A stretch of 64,000 bases of DNA from Ptychodera flava (lineage: Eukaryota > Hemichordata > Enteropneusta > Ptychoderidae). Both the position numbers and the translations under genes were made by a program. The notes below the pieces were generated by a model. That model searched no databases and was not told the origin of the DNA. It was given only the letters and a program-made list of their open reading frames with translations. The stretch covers positions 6,014,001 to 6,078,000 of the forward strand of contig NC_091948.1 of NCBI RefSeq assembly GCF_041260155.1, read 5' to 3'. Shown here one piece after another: positions 1 through 12,350 of the stretch; the first letter of the stretch is position 1, and the number at the start of each line of letters is the position of its first letter.

Positions 1-133
1 TGGATTATTTTTTGCCGACGTCAAAAAGTGGCTGACCCCCCCATTCCAAATTTGAAAACAGGGTGACCCCCCATTCCAAATTTCGAAAACAGGGTGACCC
101 CCCCGACAACTGTAAAATAAAAGGTGGACACAA

Positions 134-202
<69 letters not shown>

Positions 203-1366
203 TTTACATACATTTATATTTTAACAGTCATTCTGTTTTAAAGAAATTGTTGACAAGTATACGTCATTTATATTTTAACAGTCATTCTGTGTTTTAAAGA
301 AATTGTTGACATGTCAGTTGTAAGATAGGAATTTCAAAGTGTCAATCTGAAAGTTTGAATACAGTATATTTTGAATGAGCTGTGAATGTATTTCACACTT
401 TCTGTGCTTTAACCAGATGTCCTGAACTGTTGTACAGAAATGGATGTCAATCATTAATATCAAAGAGGAAAAAGCAGTAAATCAAAAATTTTGATGGGTG
501 TTAAGACTTGCCAGCCATCCAATTAAATCTCCTGAGGAGCCATAGAGAGGCATTTTAGCCAAATCTGATGTGTGCAGTGTCTGAGATGACCTTTCCTTGT
601 AACATTGAAACCATAAAAGCACAGCTAATAATGACAAAAACTGCCTTTTAACTGTTATTTTGGTCATAAAAAAGCATCATTCTACAGAAAACCTGAGACA
701 CAAAGGAAAAAAGTTGCATCAATGAGAACAAGAGACTCGTCATTTTTCTATCTCTAAAATAAGTCACTGTATCAAATATAGATTGTGAAATATTTGTGCA
801 TGTTGCTTTCTCATACTGAATTCTCAAAAGTGTCACGAATTTGTCTTGCTTATCATATGAAATGCAGATTTCATAACGGTACACTTTCACTTAGCAAACA
901 TCAAGATATCTATGGCATATATCTCTGATTTATTAAAGTATGGCGCCCGAAAGGGCGCGGAGAAAAATATGAAACATCCTGATATCTCTGATATATATGT
1001 CTTGTATATTAAAGTCATGCACAGGAAGGGTGTGCTGGAAATGTCTGATATATTAAAGTAATGCGCTCAAAGAGCACGCTGAAAAATACTAAACATACAG
1101 ATATCTCTGATATATGTATGCCTCATATGTTAAAGTTTGGCGTGCTGAAAAATATGTCTGATTATTAACGCGCCGAACAATGCAACTGAATGATGAAATT
1201 TGAGGCTGACACGATGCATTTTAGGCAATGATGAGCCTGTGTCGAAATTCAAAAACACACTGACCCCCTATTGGGCATTTCAAAAACATGGTGACCGCCA
1301 GTATTACCAAAGTCAAAACAGGGTGACCCCCCCCCCCCCCCGCCGAAGAAACTGACCAGTCCCTTA
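1..1366. mobile_element. Non-autonomous TIR element, family A, copy 1 (left ~35 bp outside window)
   Basis: Nearly the same sequence recurs at 44110-45265, and an end fragment lies at 24177-24247. The right end (1342-1366) reads GAAGAAACTGACCAGTCCCT, the inverse of the left end of the second copy (AGGGACTGGTCAGTTTCTT), so the family has terminal inverted repeats. Inside both ends are direct copies of an AAACAGGGTGACCCCC unit running into long C tracts. Next come a (TA)n run at about 136-196, a central single-copy part, and a series of hairpin units at about 900-1160. No transposase frame is present, so any movement would need a helper. The superfamily was not recognised. Confidence 0.75.
900..1160. 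repeat. Degenerate tandem hairpin units inside family A element
   Basis: Units of roughly 60-100 bp share TATCTCTGATATAT and TTAAAGT, followed by a small hairpin and then GCTGAAAAATATG. The best hairpin is at 943-958: GCGCCC, loop GAAA, GGGCGC. Later units have different stem letters that still pair, GCACA/TGTGC at 1019-1035 and GCTC/GAGC at 1065-1075. The second element copy has the matching set at 45069-45200. Function is unknown. Confidence 0.6.
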
Positions 1367-2582
1367 GATGTGAAAGTTCATGTTGAAGAGCGCCCTCTAG
1401 TGTCTAAAATACCAAATGGGTTTTCAAAATGCAGATCACGGTTTCACAGAAACTACCACACGGTCAGACAAGTCGTTTGTCTCGGTTTCAACAAAGATCA
1501 TGAACTGAATCTCTCATTCAAACGTCTTCTATCTGTTCCTATGTAATCTCTTATTTTTTATTTTTTACTCAGGCATTGCAGATATCTGACAATGCTTACA
1601 GAATCACACCAATCTGAGTCTGTTGATTCATTCACTCCACTTTTACAGCAATAAAAAACATGACAGATATTTTGTTGGCATCTAATTTAAAAGATTGGAA
1701 TGACACTTTTATGTCATTTTATTCAATTTCAAACTCAGCAACCACAAATAGATGATACTGCATATTATAGTGTGTATCTAAGTAGGCATCAATCATTGGA
1801 TTGTGTGTATAATGACTCCTGACGAAAACATCACAAACAACAGATTTTGCCATTGTGGTGGTAAGAACTTGTAATACTCCATGATTGTATGAATATAATG
1901 TCGATAACATATTTATCTTGTAAATACGATGAAAAGGCAAATTTTCATCAGGTAAATTCAAGAATGGAAATGTCATTAAGAACGATTTATGTAAAGTTAT
2001 GAAAATTCACAAATACATCTTAGGTAAAAAGGCTAGTGAGCCGAGATTGAGTTTGCCCTGACATACCTGCAGTCAGAATCATTGACAACAGAGTGTGGAC
2101 ATTACAAAACATACACTTGTTGTAAATTAGTGTAAAAGTCAGGGTGGTTAATAAAAATGTGTGCATGAAATACATCTTTGTGAAAGTTTTGCGATCTATG
2201 ATCATACCATAAGTTGGTATTCTCAGATTCAAAAAATTAACACCATGGAAGAAATAGATAGCTGAATGAATGAATGAATGAATGGATGGATGGATGGATG
2301 AATGAATGAATAAATGAATGAATGAATGAATGAGGGACTCTTGTATGCTGTCTCTGTCACTGCCAAGTCACACAGTTTCACATGAAACGGTTTCCCTGAT
2401 ATGTGCTTGATATCATAATTCTTAACAAAAATATTTTGGAAAGTAAAACTGCCGACACACTCTGGTAACATATATGTATTAGCATTCTGGATGTTTCATC
2501 AGAAAGTTACCATACTATAAAATGCATATCAGACAGCAGTAGGTAGAATGTATTTTAAAATCAAACGTTTCAGTACTTGGTT
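1367..2582. other. Intergenic stretch downstream of FASTKD5-like gene
   Basis: No coding exon is supported here. It contains a (GAAT)n/(GATG)n microsatellite at about 2263-2333. It lies 3' of the minus-strand FASTKD5-like gene, so part of it is probably that gene's 3' UTR; I did not find a convincing poly(A) signal. Confidence 0.5.
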
Positions 2583-5500
2583 CTAGTGATTTGCTGGTTC
2601 TTCTGTTGCTTGTATTATCTTATTCCGCAGCCATTTTTCACATTCTTCCACTCCGTTTTCTTTCACTTCAAACCATTCATAGTGTGGAATCTGCAGAGCA
2701 AAGGTCATACACAAAGGTTCAACTTTTTAAATATCTAATGAACACACATGGTGGGTACATCACATTCAAATTATTTTGCCATGATTAAATGTGCTGTGGT
2801 CTCAAACTCACTTCAACAATCCTGTAACCAAGACGACGTAACTGTCTTCGCTTCATCACTTGAAGTCCGAGCAGATCTGTACTATTGTATCTATGGTGAC
2901 TTCGGCTGCTGACTAAAACAGCTAATCTGTGATAAATTATGCATAAAATAGGCAAGTTGAATAAGTAGCACGTAAATATGTGATGGCATCTATAATTGGA
3001 TGTACATGCTTGTAGACTAACAGAATGAAATACAATCTGGTTATATATGAATTTCACTTTTTATTTCTATGATGTTTCATTTTTCAACAACTGATATGTC
3101 TCGTAGACATAAATAGTGAAGTTTGTGTATAACCAGATTGTGTTTCATTGGGTTATTTTGTAGCATCTCTAGAAGATAACGCCGAGGAAAGATTCCAACA
3201 AAGAATTTTATTAAAAGGGTTATATTTGAATAGGTGACAATTAATTAGTTTTAGGAACAACCTTCTTGTTGCACTCAATGTTAGAACTTCCACATTTAGT
3301 TCTTATACTTACTTAACAGGACTGCTACCCTCAGGTCTTGCCTTTAGCCTTAGCCCTTTATGAGGTCTTGACCTTTGACCCATCAGTTCGCCCAGCAAAT
3401 CAGAATTTAATTGAAGTGCATAACCTGGTACAACCAAACCACCCCTCTTCCCTCGTGGACTGTCCCTACTGTTGATGCTGTTCACTTTTTTCTTCGGTAC
3501 CAAGTCGCCTTGTTCATCAAACTGTATTTCTATATCTGAAAGACAAGGTCATGTTTTCTTTAGTATTGTCATCGTTTGAGCTGAACTTCTGAACCTTGCA
3601 GAATGTTATAATCACAGATCAGAAAGAGATACATTTGATTTCAACAAGTTGAAGGCAAAAAATGACAGGTTTGTTCTCATCCAAGGTGTCTTTCAAAGTT
3701 GATGCCGCACTCATTTGTTTCACTTTCTAATGTTTTTCTTGGAGCCTACAAGATCTGTCTAAACCAAAATGCAAACAACAGACCCGAACAGTCTGAATAC
3801 AGTAGTAATTCTGACACACATCCAGATGATGATGCCAAGTTCAATGCACAGTTTAATATGGACATGAAGTCCATATACATGTAATCTGAAAGACATCAGT
3901 ATTTTCCTCTGGGCATAAAGGACGCTTGACAAGGTATGCATTTTTGAAAGACAAATCCTTTCTTTTTTAGCCAATCAAAATTTCTTTTCAAAATTTAAAT
4001 CTTTTAATGGGACAATAACTGTCCACACGAATTTTCCACCCGCTTTTTGAAGTAATCATGTAGTTCAATGAAACAGCTAAATGTATATGCGTAATTGATT
4101 CAATAGTTAGGAATTGACTGTCTAAAATAATTATCAGGAAATTGGAAATGAAAAGATTACAGTGCTTACCTAACGATTTGAAATGTGGTAAAATGAAATC
4201 ACATCGATAGTATTTATCAGAGCCGAGCACTCTGGGAAGTAATGCAACTACTTCTTGGATTTCTTGTCGATGTTTCATCTCATGATGAATGCTACCAAAC
4301 GTCTCCTTAGGGAGTCTTCTAATGAAATCCTGATGGAAAATGGAATTGTTATTTAAGAGTGTTTGGTGAATGAGATAGATAGAGCTCACAGTGACAATGG
4401 ATGAAGCAAAGCGGACGTCTGACATTATCAAATAAATCAATTAGATTCATCATCAGAATAAACTTTGGAGTAATTTGTAATAATTAAACTAGCGCAATTT
4501 GTAATAAAATTTGGAGTAATTTGTAATAACAATCACTGCAGTGATTTGTAATAAAAGTTGGAGTAAATTGTAATAAACCTTTTTTGTGTCCGTGTCCGTG
4601 ACATTCTCGAGTTTCATGACCCTCCTTTGATGTTCAGTAACAAGTGTTGTTTAAATGATCAAGTTCTTTGGTATATTTTGCACTAAAGTTAAAGTATAGC
4701 GTAGACATTGCTTGAAAATTAAATCTGATACTTTGAGGTGAGCATTATATACATGTATGCATGCATGTATGTATGTATGTATGCATGCATACGTGCATAC
4801 ATGCATGCATGCATACATACATACATACATACATACATACATACATACATACGTATGCGTGTTATATTCCAAGACTTTTGTTTGGTGTCTGACATTATTG
4901 AAAGGCATAGTCTGGTTTAATGAAGATGTTGGGAAGAAAATCCAAAGACCTACGTTCTCTAGTACTGCTTTCAATTGAATATACTTTAGAGCTTTTGAAC
5001 TTTTAGTAATTGGTCATTAATATTAGTTTTAGAGGCTTGTTTTGTTTCTGGAATTTGAACATATAAAAACGCAAAATTTAGAAAATATGTACTTGAACCT
5101 AAACCCATACTCTTTCTTGTATCGGCGACATACGCGGTAGGTGTAATTTGGCAATGTTTCCGGTGGAAAATATCCTATAACTTTACCCTTCGAAAGATTT
5201 TGAACAAAATTTCGATACCTTGCAGAACTTTGGAAAGTCTTCCATCATTATCACTCTTAAAGAATGCTAGAGTTATAAGCCTGGGAAGGAGCCAAACTTT
5301 TGCCGTTTGTCGTGAAATTTGGCTACTATCGTGCTAGGATACAACATAACCAATAAACTCCTTGATTCATTCGGACAAAACATTAGTGTGCTATAGCCCC
5401 GCATATAAGTATTCAAAAGTTTATCTCTTGTTTAGTATATTTGAAGAAATAATACAGTGAGGCTATTGACCGAACCCTAATGATGTAGTCAATCTGAAGC

Positions 5501-8500
5501 TGGGTTAGGTTTAGGTAGGCTGTCTCCAGTAAGTTACTTACGAATGTAATTAAAGTAGTTGATCATGCCATTGTCATTGCTTCAGACTGGTGTCAATTCA
5601 ATTTTATTGAAAACGCTTAAACAGTGCTTGTTGATGACCCAGTTCTTAGGGAAGGATAGCACGGAGCCCCCTACGATTGCTAGATAGATAGAAGGCTGTC
5701 TGTTACCTACGGGGTTACCTGAATACCCATCTATTCCTTTTACATGTTAAAACTTTGCTAAAACATAATTAAAAGAAAACATGTTTGCTCGAAATAAAAG
5801 GATATGTAATCAGCGTCTGCTCACTGACTAGTATCACCATTCAAATTTGAGATTGGTTCATCAAAAAAGCCTAATTACAATTTACTCCAAATTTTATTAC
5901 AAATCACTGCAGTGATTGTTACTACAAATTACTCCAAATTTTAATTACAAATTGCGCTAGTTCAATTATTACAAATTACTCCAAAGTTTATTACAATTTA
6001 CTGCAGTATTACAAATTACGAAAGTATTACAAATTACTGCTCTACAGTAATGTACATAAACCAAGAAAATGCTGAAATGCTATAAAAGCTAGAAATTACA
6101 CAGTAATGATGAGAAAGGACCCCTGGGAAGAGCCAGAAAGACCTCTTATCTCATTGTCCAAAGCACAGTATATCAAAGCTCTTTGAATCTTCAGATGTAA
6201 CCATATGTGGTGAAATATATACTGTGGTATCAGTTGGTTTCTTGTCATCATGAGAGAATAGTTTACCAAATCCACAGAACATTATAGAAATCTCATCTAT
6301 TTTGCAAAAAAGCCAAGCAAATGATACTTTGATCAATGATTATGACGCCTCTATGTTGCAAATTTAATACAGGTAACATCTGGAGTAATCTTCATATGAA
6401 ACCAATTGTGAGCAACAGAGAAACTTACAAGTAATTGACAAATGGACAAATTTCTCTTACCTTAGGGAGTCTACTTCCAGAATATTCTGGACATTCTATT
6501 CCAACACTTGAATCCAACACAAACAATTCCCGACTCACTTCCAAGCCACACCTCTCTACAAGCAAAATATGGCATACAGCTGTTCATTCATATGAACTAG
6601 ACAAAACACATTCCTGTGGGGTTATCCTTTGGTGAAGTGTCAAAGGAAGTCTCAAGAGTCTAAATCAAGGTTCATTCTGAGCTAATTTTAGTAACGATCT
6701 TAGGTCTTTATAATCTCTAATGTAAGCCATTGCATTAAAATAATAAAAAGCAAGCTGTGAATAAGTATTGCGAATAATGGCAAGGTATGAAACAAAGTTC
6801 TAGCTTCCTTTTCAGCTTTCTAACTCCCCATTTCTGTACTCACCTCAAATATTTGAAATTCTCATCTCAAAACTTCTCGCAAATATAATTATCACAAACT
6901 GTAGAAGTAGCTGCAATAATAGTAGCCTGAAAGGTCACACTGCCTACAAATCTCCACTAATGCCTCACGCAAATTTAAAAATAGGCTTATACCTCGGGCA
7001 AATTTACAAATAGGCTCATTCAGCTACCATTTTGCAACTGCGTGGCAGAATGGTGGGTCAGTTTGAATTTACTACCTGATCAAGTCTTTAAACTTTCATT
7101 TTCCAGCCAAAAAGAGTGAAGTCATCCATTTGGTTTGGCTATCACGATTTCAAAACAATAGCAGAATAAGCCTATGTTGCAATTATACAAGGTAAGTGGA
7201 GAGCCGCTGTCTATGCGACCCTACATGTACACTGCAGATCTGCAGTGAGAAATTGCCGTGGTACATACACAGTGCGAATTGTAGCTGTGAGGGTGAATAT
7301 GAAAGTCAACATGGATGCGCATCAAACAACCCCTTAGGCTACTGTAGATGATATATCAGCATCTTTTCAAATTTTATTTGCAAATGTCAAAATTTTAGAA
7401 AAAAAAAGAAATCATAAAAACACCACACCTGCAATGATTTGTTGAAATTCAGGATTCAAGGCATGGTTGATAAGATCATGGTGATATCTATTGATGTACG
7501 CCAGAGATAATAAACTTGAAATCAGATGCTCCGGGTGATCTTCAAAGTCCCTTAGTTGTAAATGTATGTGCTTCACCATGGTAGAAAAGAATTCATCAGC
7601 ATTTGACGGTTGGTAGTTGAGTGAACAGAAAGTCCAGAGATATTTGGCGATGTCTTTGCAGCGACAGTTGTGGATCTTTGCCACAGCGTTTGCAGCAATC
7701 GCATCCAGGAGTGGTCTGTTCAAGAGGTGCAGCGTTGCATAGGTCAGGCCAATGTGCATCGCTGCCACCGCCGTCATTTTGTATATTTTGGGAGTGACTA
7801 CGGCAGCGATGCCTTCAAAGAGTTTCCTGTGCTGAAAGTGGGAATGTCTGTAGACTTTTAAAATGCTGACCAAAGTAAACTGATCGACCTGGCGTAAGTT
7901 CTGGCTGACAACATCACCAAATTTCTGAAGTATAGTACTACTTGATATCGAGAATTTCGACTTGAAGAATCCGAGGCAAATGGCAGCTATCTCTTTGACA
8001 GTGAAGTCCTCAAGGTGCCTCAACATCGCATTCTCTAATTTATTCATAAGACTCGGAACAGATGAACGATGCTCCCCGATGATGTAAAGAAGCTGGACAA
8101 GCTGGTGTTTTGTCAAATCCCTCCACTTGATCTCCATTTGTTCAAGTAGCATGTCATTATAGTATGGAACACTGCGGCCGATGAGGCGCCATGCATCGGA
8201 CACAAGAAGTTGAGTATTCGTATTCCATGTCTTCATTCTTTTTAAACACTCTCCTTCAAGTTTCATGAAGATGGGATGTCGTCGAGAGAGTTGCAATGTT
8301 GTCATGGCCACCAGCAAATCCACAAGCTGCTGTGTGCTGAACTGATGGCTGTACTCAATAACATACTCACATGCTATATCAAATCTCTTATCCTTCACAA
8401 GGGTCAGCAATTGATCTTTGTGTAAGTGACTCAAAAGGACGAATCCATCGACAATTTCAGCCGGTGTCATATTGTCTTTCATAATGCTGACATTACCCAG

Positions 8501-8881
8501 GAAGTTCATGGATTTTAAGGAGTTCTGTTTGTCCAACCTGTTCAAATTACTTGATACCACATGACTCTGGTACTTTTCAGATTCTGAGTAAAAGGCACGA
8601 GGCGCAGCTTTGGAATCAAACCCATCGTTTTTACTCTCTGGTTCAAATAACTCATCTAAAGATATGCTGATCTTTGGCGTTGGGTGTAAATATGTCTTGG
8701 CAGAGAAAGTACCATGTCTCTCTTTGTTGTTAGAACTACTGCTATTGGAAGTTTCAGTTTGTGATTTCTGGGAAATACGACAACTCACGGAATAGTATCT
8801 TAAACACGGCATTCGTTGTAGCTCATGACGCCACAAGGGTCTTACTAGAAATACCTTTGAAATCCGTGCTACTGGCAACAT
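2583..8881 (-). CDS. FASTKD5: FASTKD5-like mitochondrial RNA-processing protein, six coding exons
   Basis: Coding exons on the minus strand: 8881-7429, 6555-6461, 4329-4170, 3535-3313, 2926-2812, 2690-2583 (stop TAG). Phases agree across every junction (1,0,1,2,0), giving 717 aa. I start at the ATG at 8881 because a strong acceptor (TTTTTCCACAG) ends at 8906; the longer open frame upstream is intron. The first ~50 residues are basic and Ser/Arg-rich, like a mitochondrial presequence. The middle is helical repeat with ICLGFFKS and a CRCKDIAKYLWTFCSLNY block. Exon 2 has VGIECPEYSG, a FAST-domain signature. Residues ~645-700 are a RAP domain (LLGLQVMKRRQLRRLGYR, then IPHYEW). These blocks match FASTKD5 best among the FASTK family as I recall them. 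FASTKD5 acts in mitochondrial RNA granules on non-canonical transcript processing. An untranslated 5' exon must lie above 8905. Paralogue choice is less sure than family. Confidence 0.85.
4459..5990. mobile_element. 1.5 kb TIR element built from GGAGTAATTTGTAATAA units
   Basis: The left arm (4459 to ~4578) and right arm (~5872-5990) are inverted copies with few mismatches. Each arm is itself made of repeats of TTTGTAATAA and GGAGTAA, with CACTGCAGTG in the middle. More TATTACAAATTACT units follow on the right to about 6040. The element lies in the FASTKD5-like intron between exons 2 and 3. The interior has no long frame, so it is non-autonomous. It carries the microsatellite palindrome at 4751-4856. 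The target duplication is unclear. Confidence 0.7.
4751..4856. repeat. Tetranucleotide microsatellite that switches strand
   Basis: A TGTA/TGCA-rich half runs into a TACA/TGCA-rich half, so the tract is close to self-complementary (ATGTATGTATG on the left, CATACATACAT on the right). It could form a long hairpin or cruciform. The short open frames on both strands here are repeat artefacts. Confidence 0.8.
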
Positions 8882-8905
8882 GGCTGGCTTCTTGTTTGTT
8901 GACAG

Positions 8906-9898
8906 CTGTGGAAAAATAGACACCAATGTGAGACTCATTAACACTCTATAAAATTCAAAGTTTTGAACATGTGAGGGCAGTGTTTAAAAGCCTAAATTAC
9001 AAAATGTTTCAAGCATCCTGTTTACGTTTTACACACAGCAGTCAGTAAAACGGAGTGTAAAATAAACAGGCTGATTTTACAATTTCACTTTATGTTTTTC
9101 ATAGTATTAGTCATTATTGAGGTAAAGATCAACACGATATGCTCTAACTTCTATTCAAAAAATTATTTTACAAAAATATCAAAGAGGAATCCTACATGAT
9201 TACAACAGGACTATCCAATGGGATTGCAATAGAATTTTTACAAGATTAAAAAGACATAAATGGTGGGTTTCTAATATCATTCTGATTTCGTTTAATAAAG
9301 ATAATATTTTGTGATTACTAAACATTACCTTTTTTATCATAAATCCTGTGTTTCCATTGATCAGTATGTATGCAATGTTATGTCACTTCTGTAATCTGTA
9401 TTTGTTACACTCCTTGTTTATGTCCTGTTAAGGATAATAAATAATAATTATGTTCAAACTTAATTAACACCACCTTCTACATGTATCCACGAGGAGTCTG
9501 ATTGAATTCCTGTCGGACCTGGTCTAGTAGATTTCCCATGGAATATTTTCAGAGTTAAAACAAATCAATATACAGTCAATCAATAAATCAATCGATGCCA
9601 TACACCAGTATCCCCAGATAAACTAACAGCAAATATAACAAAGCAGCAGCCAGATTTACAATGTTACACCGTAGACTACTGTCTATGGTTACACAACCAC
9701 AGACTTAGAGACACCATAGAGGAGATTTCTCAAAGGGAGCTATTTAACAACCTGAGTGGGTTAGAGGAATGACAGGGAAGTCACTCAGACAATGACAAAC
9801 AAACTTGGGAGCTACGCAAGTTTGCGCATCAGGCGGGAATGCCTGTTTGGTCTTCATTTCAGAGATGCGCACATGTAGATATTTTCAGGTAACACTTA
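8906..9898. other. Upstream of FASTKD5-like coding exon 1; no gene seen
   Basis: This is intron or 5' flank of the FASTKD5-like gene. The acceptor at 8906-8907 shows a further 5' exon must exist, but I could not identify it. No open frame or known repeat stands out. Confidence 0.4.
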
Positions 9899-10536
9899 CA
9901 CTGATACGCAGATAAGAATGGACAGTGAAATTGATCTAAATGTTGCCACACTTGTGTAATTGGTTTGTAAAGTTGTTCCAAAACTTGCCTCAGAAGTTGC
10001 ACTGACTTGTTATAACTGCGGTGAATATCAAAGAGCTTTTATGGACCCATAATAAACACACACCAGGGAGTATTCTTTTCAGCGCACTTCACATACACAG
10101 ACTCATATTACATTCCTTATATACCGCTCCTTTGAGTTACATTGTATCACAGCCAAGTCAGAGTCTAGTTGTCATTAGACTCTTGTTGCCTTTGCATTGT
10201 ATGAAATTCTTTGGCAAAAAAATCATGATCTACAGGAAAAGAGGTGTACATATGCCAGAAGTAGTAAGTTAGAAAGTGTTGAAATGTACCGGGATAGAAA
10301 GTCAGGAAATATTTACCCTACACACACAAACACTAATCAGTGTTATTTATTGCTTTATCTCAACAATTACAGCGGAAGCCTACTGTGAAACAACACTATC
10401 ATCTGTCTGTTGTTTGCGGCAACTCAACTAAAGTTGCCGATCCTGTAGTAAATTTTGAAACAACTTTACAAACCAATTACACAAGTGTGATAACATTTAG
10501 ATCAATTTCACTGTCCATTCTTATCTGCATACGACA
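9899..10536. mobile_element. ~640 bp TIR element
   Basis: Positions ~9901-9988 and the inverse of ~10449-10535 match closely over nearly 90 bp (shared core AGATAAGAATGGACAGTGAA, then TTGGTTTGTAAAGTTGTT). There is no transposase frame. Just outside, 10591-10622 is a small hairpin with an ACGGTTACT/AGTAACCGT stem. Confidence 0.65.
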
Positions 10537-11074
10537 GTAATTTACTTCATAGCTGCCAAAGCATTCTGTAGTTTTACTGTCTGTGGTACCACGGTTACTT
10601 TACTCCACTAGAGTAACCGTGACTGTCTAGGTAGCTGTGACTAAATTAAAAGACTTGGCAGTCTCAGAAAATGAGAGACAAATATTGTATGATAATCTAG
10701 TTTTGAAATGATGGATGTAAACGTAAGCGTAACAATTGCACTGCCTTGATGCCTGACTAGTTTGAATCATGGAGGTACCAGAAGATCCATGTTTGAATCA
10801 ACTGGACTGGAGAAGCCTACATGCTCCTCCGAGTCTCTCCATGGAAGTCATTTTATAATTCCTACCTCCATGGTCTCCTCATCATGGTTTCAATGAAGAA
10901 ATGAGGAATGAATACACTACAGTACATTTACTTCATTTCCCATCTAATGCAAAACAAAAATCTGCCCGACCCGGGCTTAGGTCTAGCTTACAACTAGTGT
11001 AGCCTTGCTGTTGTTTCGTATCCCACAACTTTAACGGACAAAGCACAAAATCGCCGTGGTTTTGGGGCTGGCTG
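10537..11074. other. Intergenic, no gene seen
   Basis: Contains the 10591-10622 hairpin and several scattered TCCATGG/CCATGGA words around 10770-10900. No coding potential is supported. Confidence 0.4.
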
Positions 11075-11209
11075 AGCTGTGGGTCCATAGCTGTGGTGTT
11101 TTCAAGACGGGATTTCTGCCTTTTATAAGCCGGTTTAGATTGTTACGTTTTTGACCAGCCCGTAAAAGGCAAAAATCCCGAAAACACCACAGCTATGGAC
11201 CCACAGCTG
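11075..11209. repeat. Palindromic foldback repeat
   Basis: The left arm (AGCTGTGGGTCCATAGCTGT, then GGTGTTTTC..GGGATTT) is the inverse of the right arm at 11154-11208, with a spacer of ~25 bp. One arm recurs at 27852-27911 inside the long-TIR element of UGDH intron 3. A run of about 18 G follows at 11210-11228. Confidence 0.7.
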
Positions 11210-11303
11210 GGGGGGGGGGGGGGGGGGGTGCTGGCGTTGTGGCTACAAAACTGCAACTCTGCTTACGTTTACGTGTGGCCATGTGGAGGGAAATATACCT
11301 ACC

Positions 11304-11413
11304 GCATAAATATATATATAGTTTTTTCATGACATCATAGACTAACCCGAGATATTCAGCATAAATATATATATAGTTTTTTCATGACATCATAGACTAA
11401 CCCGAGATATTCA
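11304..11413 (+). repeat. Perfect 55-bp tandem duplication
   Basis: Two copies of a 55-bp unit (starting GCATAAATATATATATAG, ending CCGAGATATTCA) stand head to tail without a mismatch. This is either a very recent duplication or an assembly artefact. Confidence 0.8.
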
Positions 11414-12350
11414 GCCACAAAAACTGTGTTTTCGGTCTCTCCCCGGTCTCTGGCCTGCGCCCAGCCTGTTCTGAGTCAGCGCATATACCTTGTTGATGAC
11501 CTATAAACTTCAACCTCCTTGCCACCTCACGAAATGGAAGGACGCCACCATCGGACAAGCGCAGGCAGGTTCGTGGATACTCAACGAGACAGGATATCCC
11601 AATCACTCATGCATCGTGCGCGATCGGTACCTTTCATCTTTGAATAAGACACCCAACATGTTTAGCTTCCGGTAGTACGTGAACAGAGTGAGTCAGTTGG
11701 GTGTAGTGGAGTCAGTCGGAAAGTTGTCACAGCAAGAGGCGCTTCCCAGTGTTTTATTGAGAACACTGTCAACGAAGATCACTGCGACACCGCACTTGTC
11801 ACATCTCAGAGTAAACTTCGACGACGGTCGAGGACGATCAGATCAAGCAAGACAGTCCACGATCATAAATGTAAGGCTTCGCTTCTTTTTACCGGCTATT
11901 TGAGATGGGCTTTTTTGTCTCTATTAAGGGTAAATAGGGTCTATGGGGTAAATAATGGTGGTAAATGCACAGCCTTACGGTGATCGAATGCCGCGATTCA
12001 CACCCGAGTCAAGTTTCACGACAGCAATTTCCACGTTCTTCCGTTGAAGTTGAACCGATTGCTCTCGCCTACACGAAAGCTCAAGTCGCCAGCGACACGT
12101 CGGCGTTCTTCATGAATGCCAACACAATAAACGCCTTGTCGACGGCGTTGTTTTCGTAATGGATTAGTAGGATCTCGGTACGGTGACCCTTATCCCGCTT
12201 GCTTGCTGGGAAGCGGTTTTCTGTCGTGCAGTTTTCACCCGTACTGCCGATCGATCGAGGAGGCAAAGAGTTGAATGAGTGTGGGCTTCCATGGTTCCAT
12301 ATCATATGCCTTGGCGATGCCATTGAAGGACTACTGTCAAGAGCTACTCC
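11414..12350. promoter_or_regulatory. CpG-rich stretch, candidate promoter / 5' UTR of UGDH copy 1
   Basis: This stretch is visibly richer in G+C and CpG than its surroundings. It lies between the divergent FASTKD5-like and UGDH genes. A possible donor (AAT|GTAAGG) is at 11871, and an acceptor-like TTAATTTCAG lies about 20 bp before the UGDH ATG, so an untranslated UGDH exon here is plausible. It could also serve the FASTKD5-like gene. No TATA box or known factor site is claimed. Confidence 0.35.

Noticed and set aside
3988-4440. 150-codon continuous minus-strand frame
   Set aside because: Only its middle (4329-4170) is coding, as exon 3 of the FASTKD5-like gene; both sides are intron.
4651-4978. 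Overlapping Tyr/His/Cys-rich frames on both strands
   Set aside because: Produced by the tetranucleotide repeat.
8882-8944. Upstream ATG extending the FASTKD5-like frame by 21 codons
   Set aside because: A strong splice acceptor lies between it and the second ATG, so the extension is intronic.
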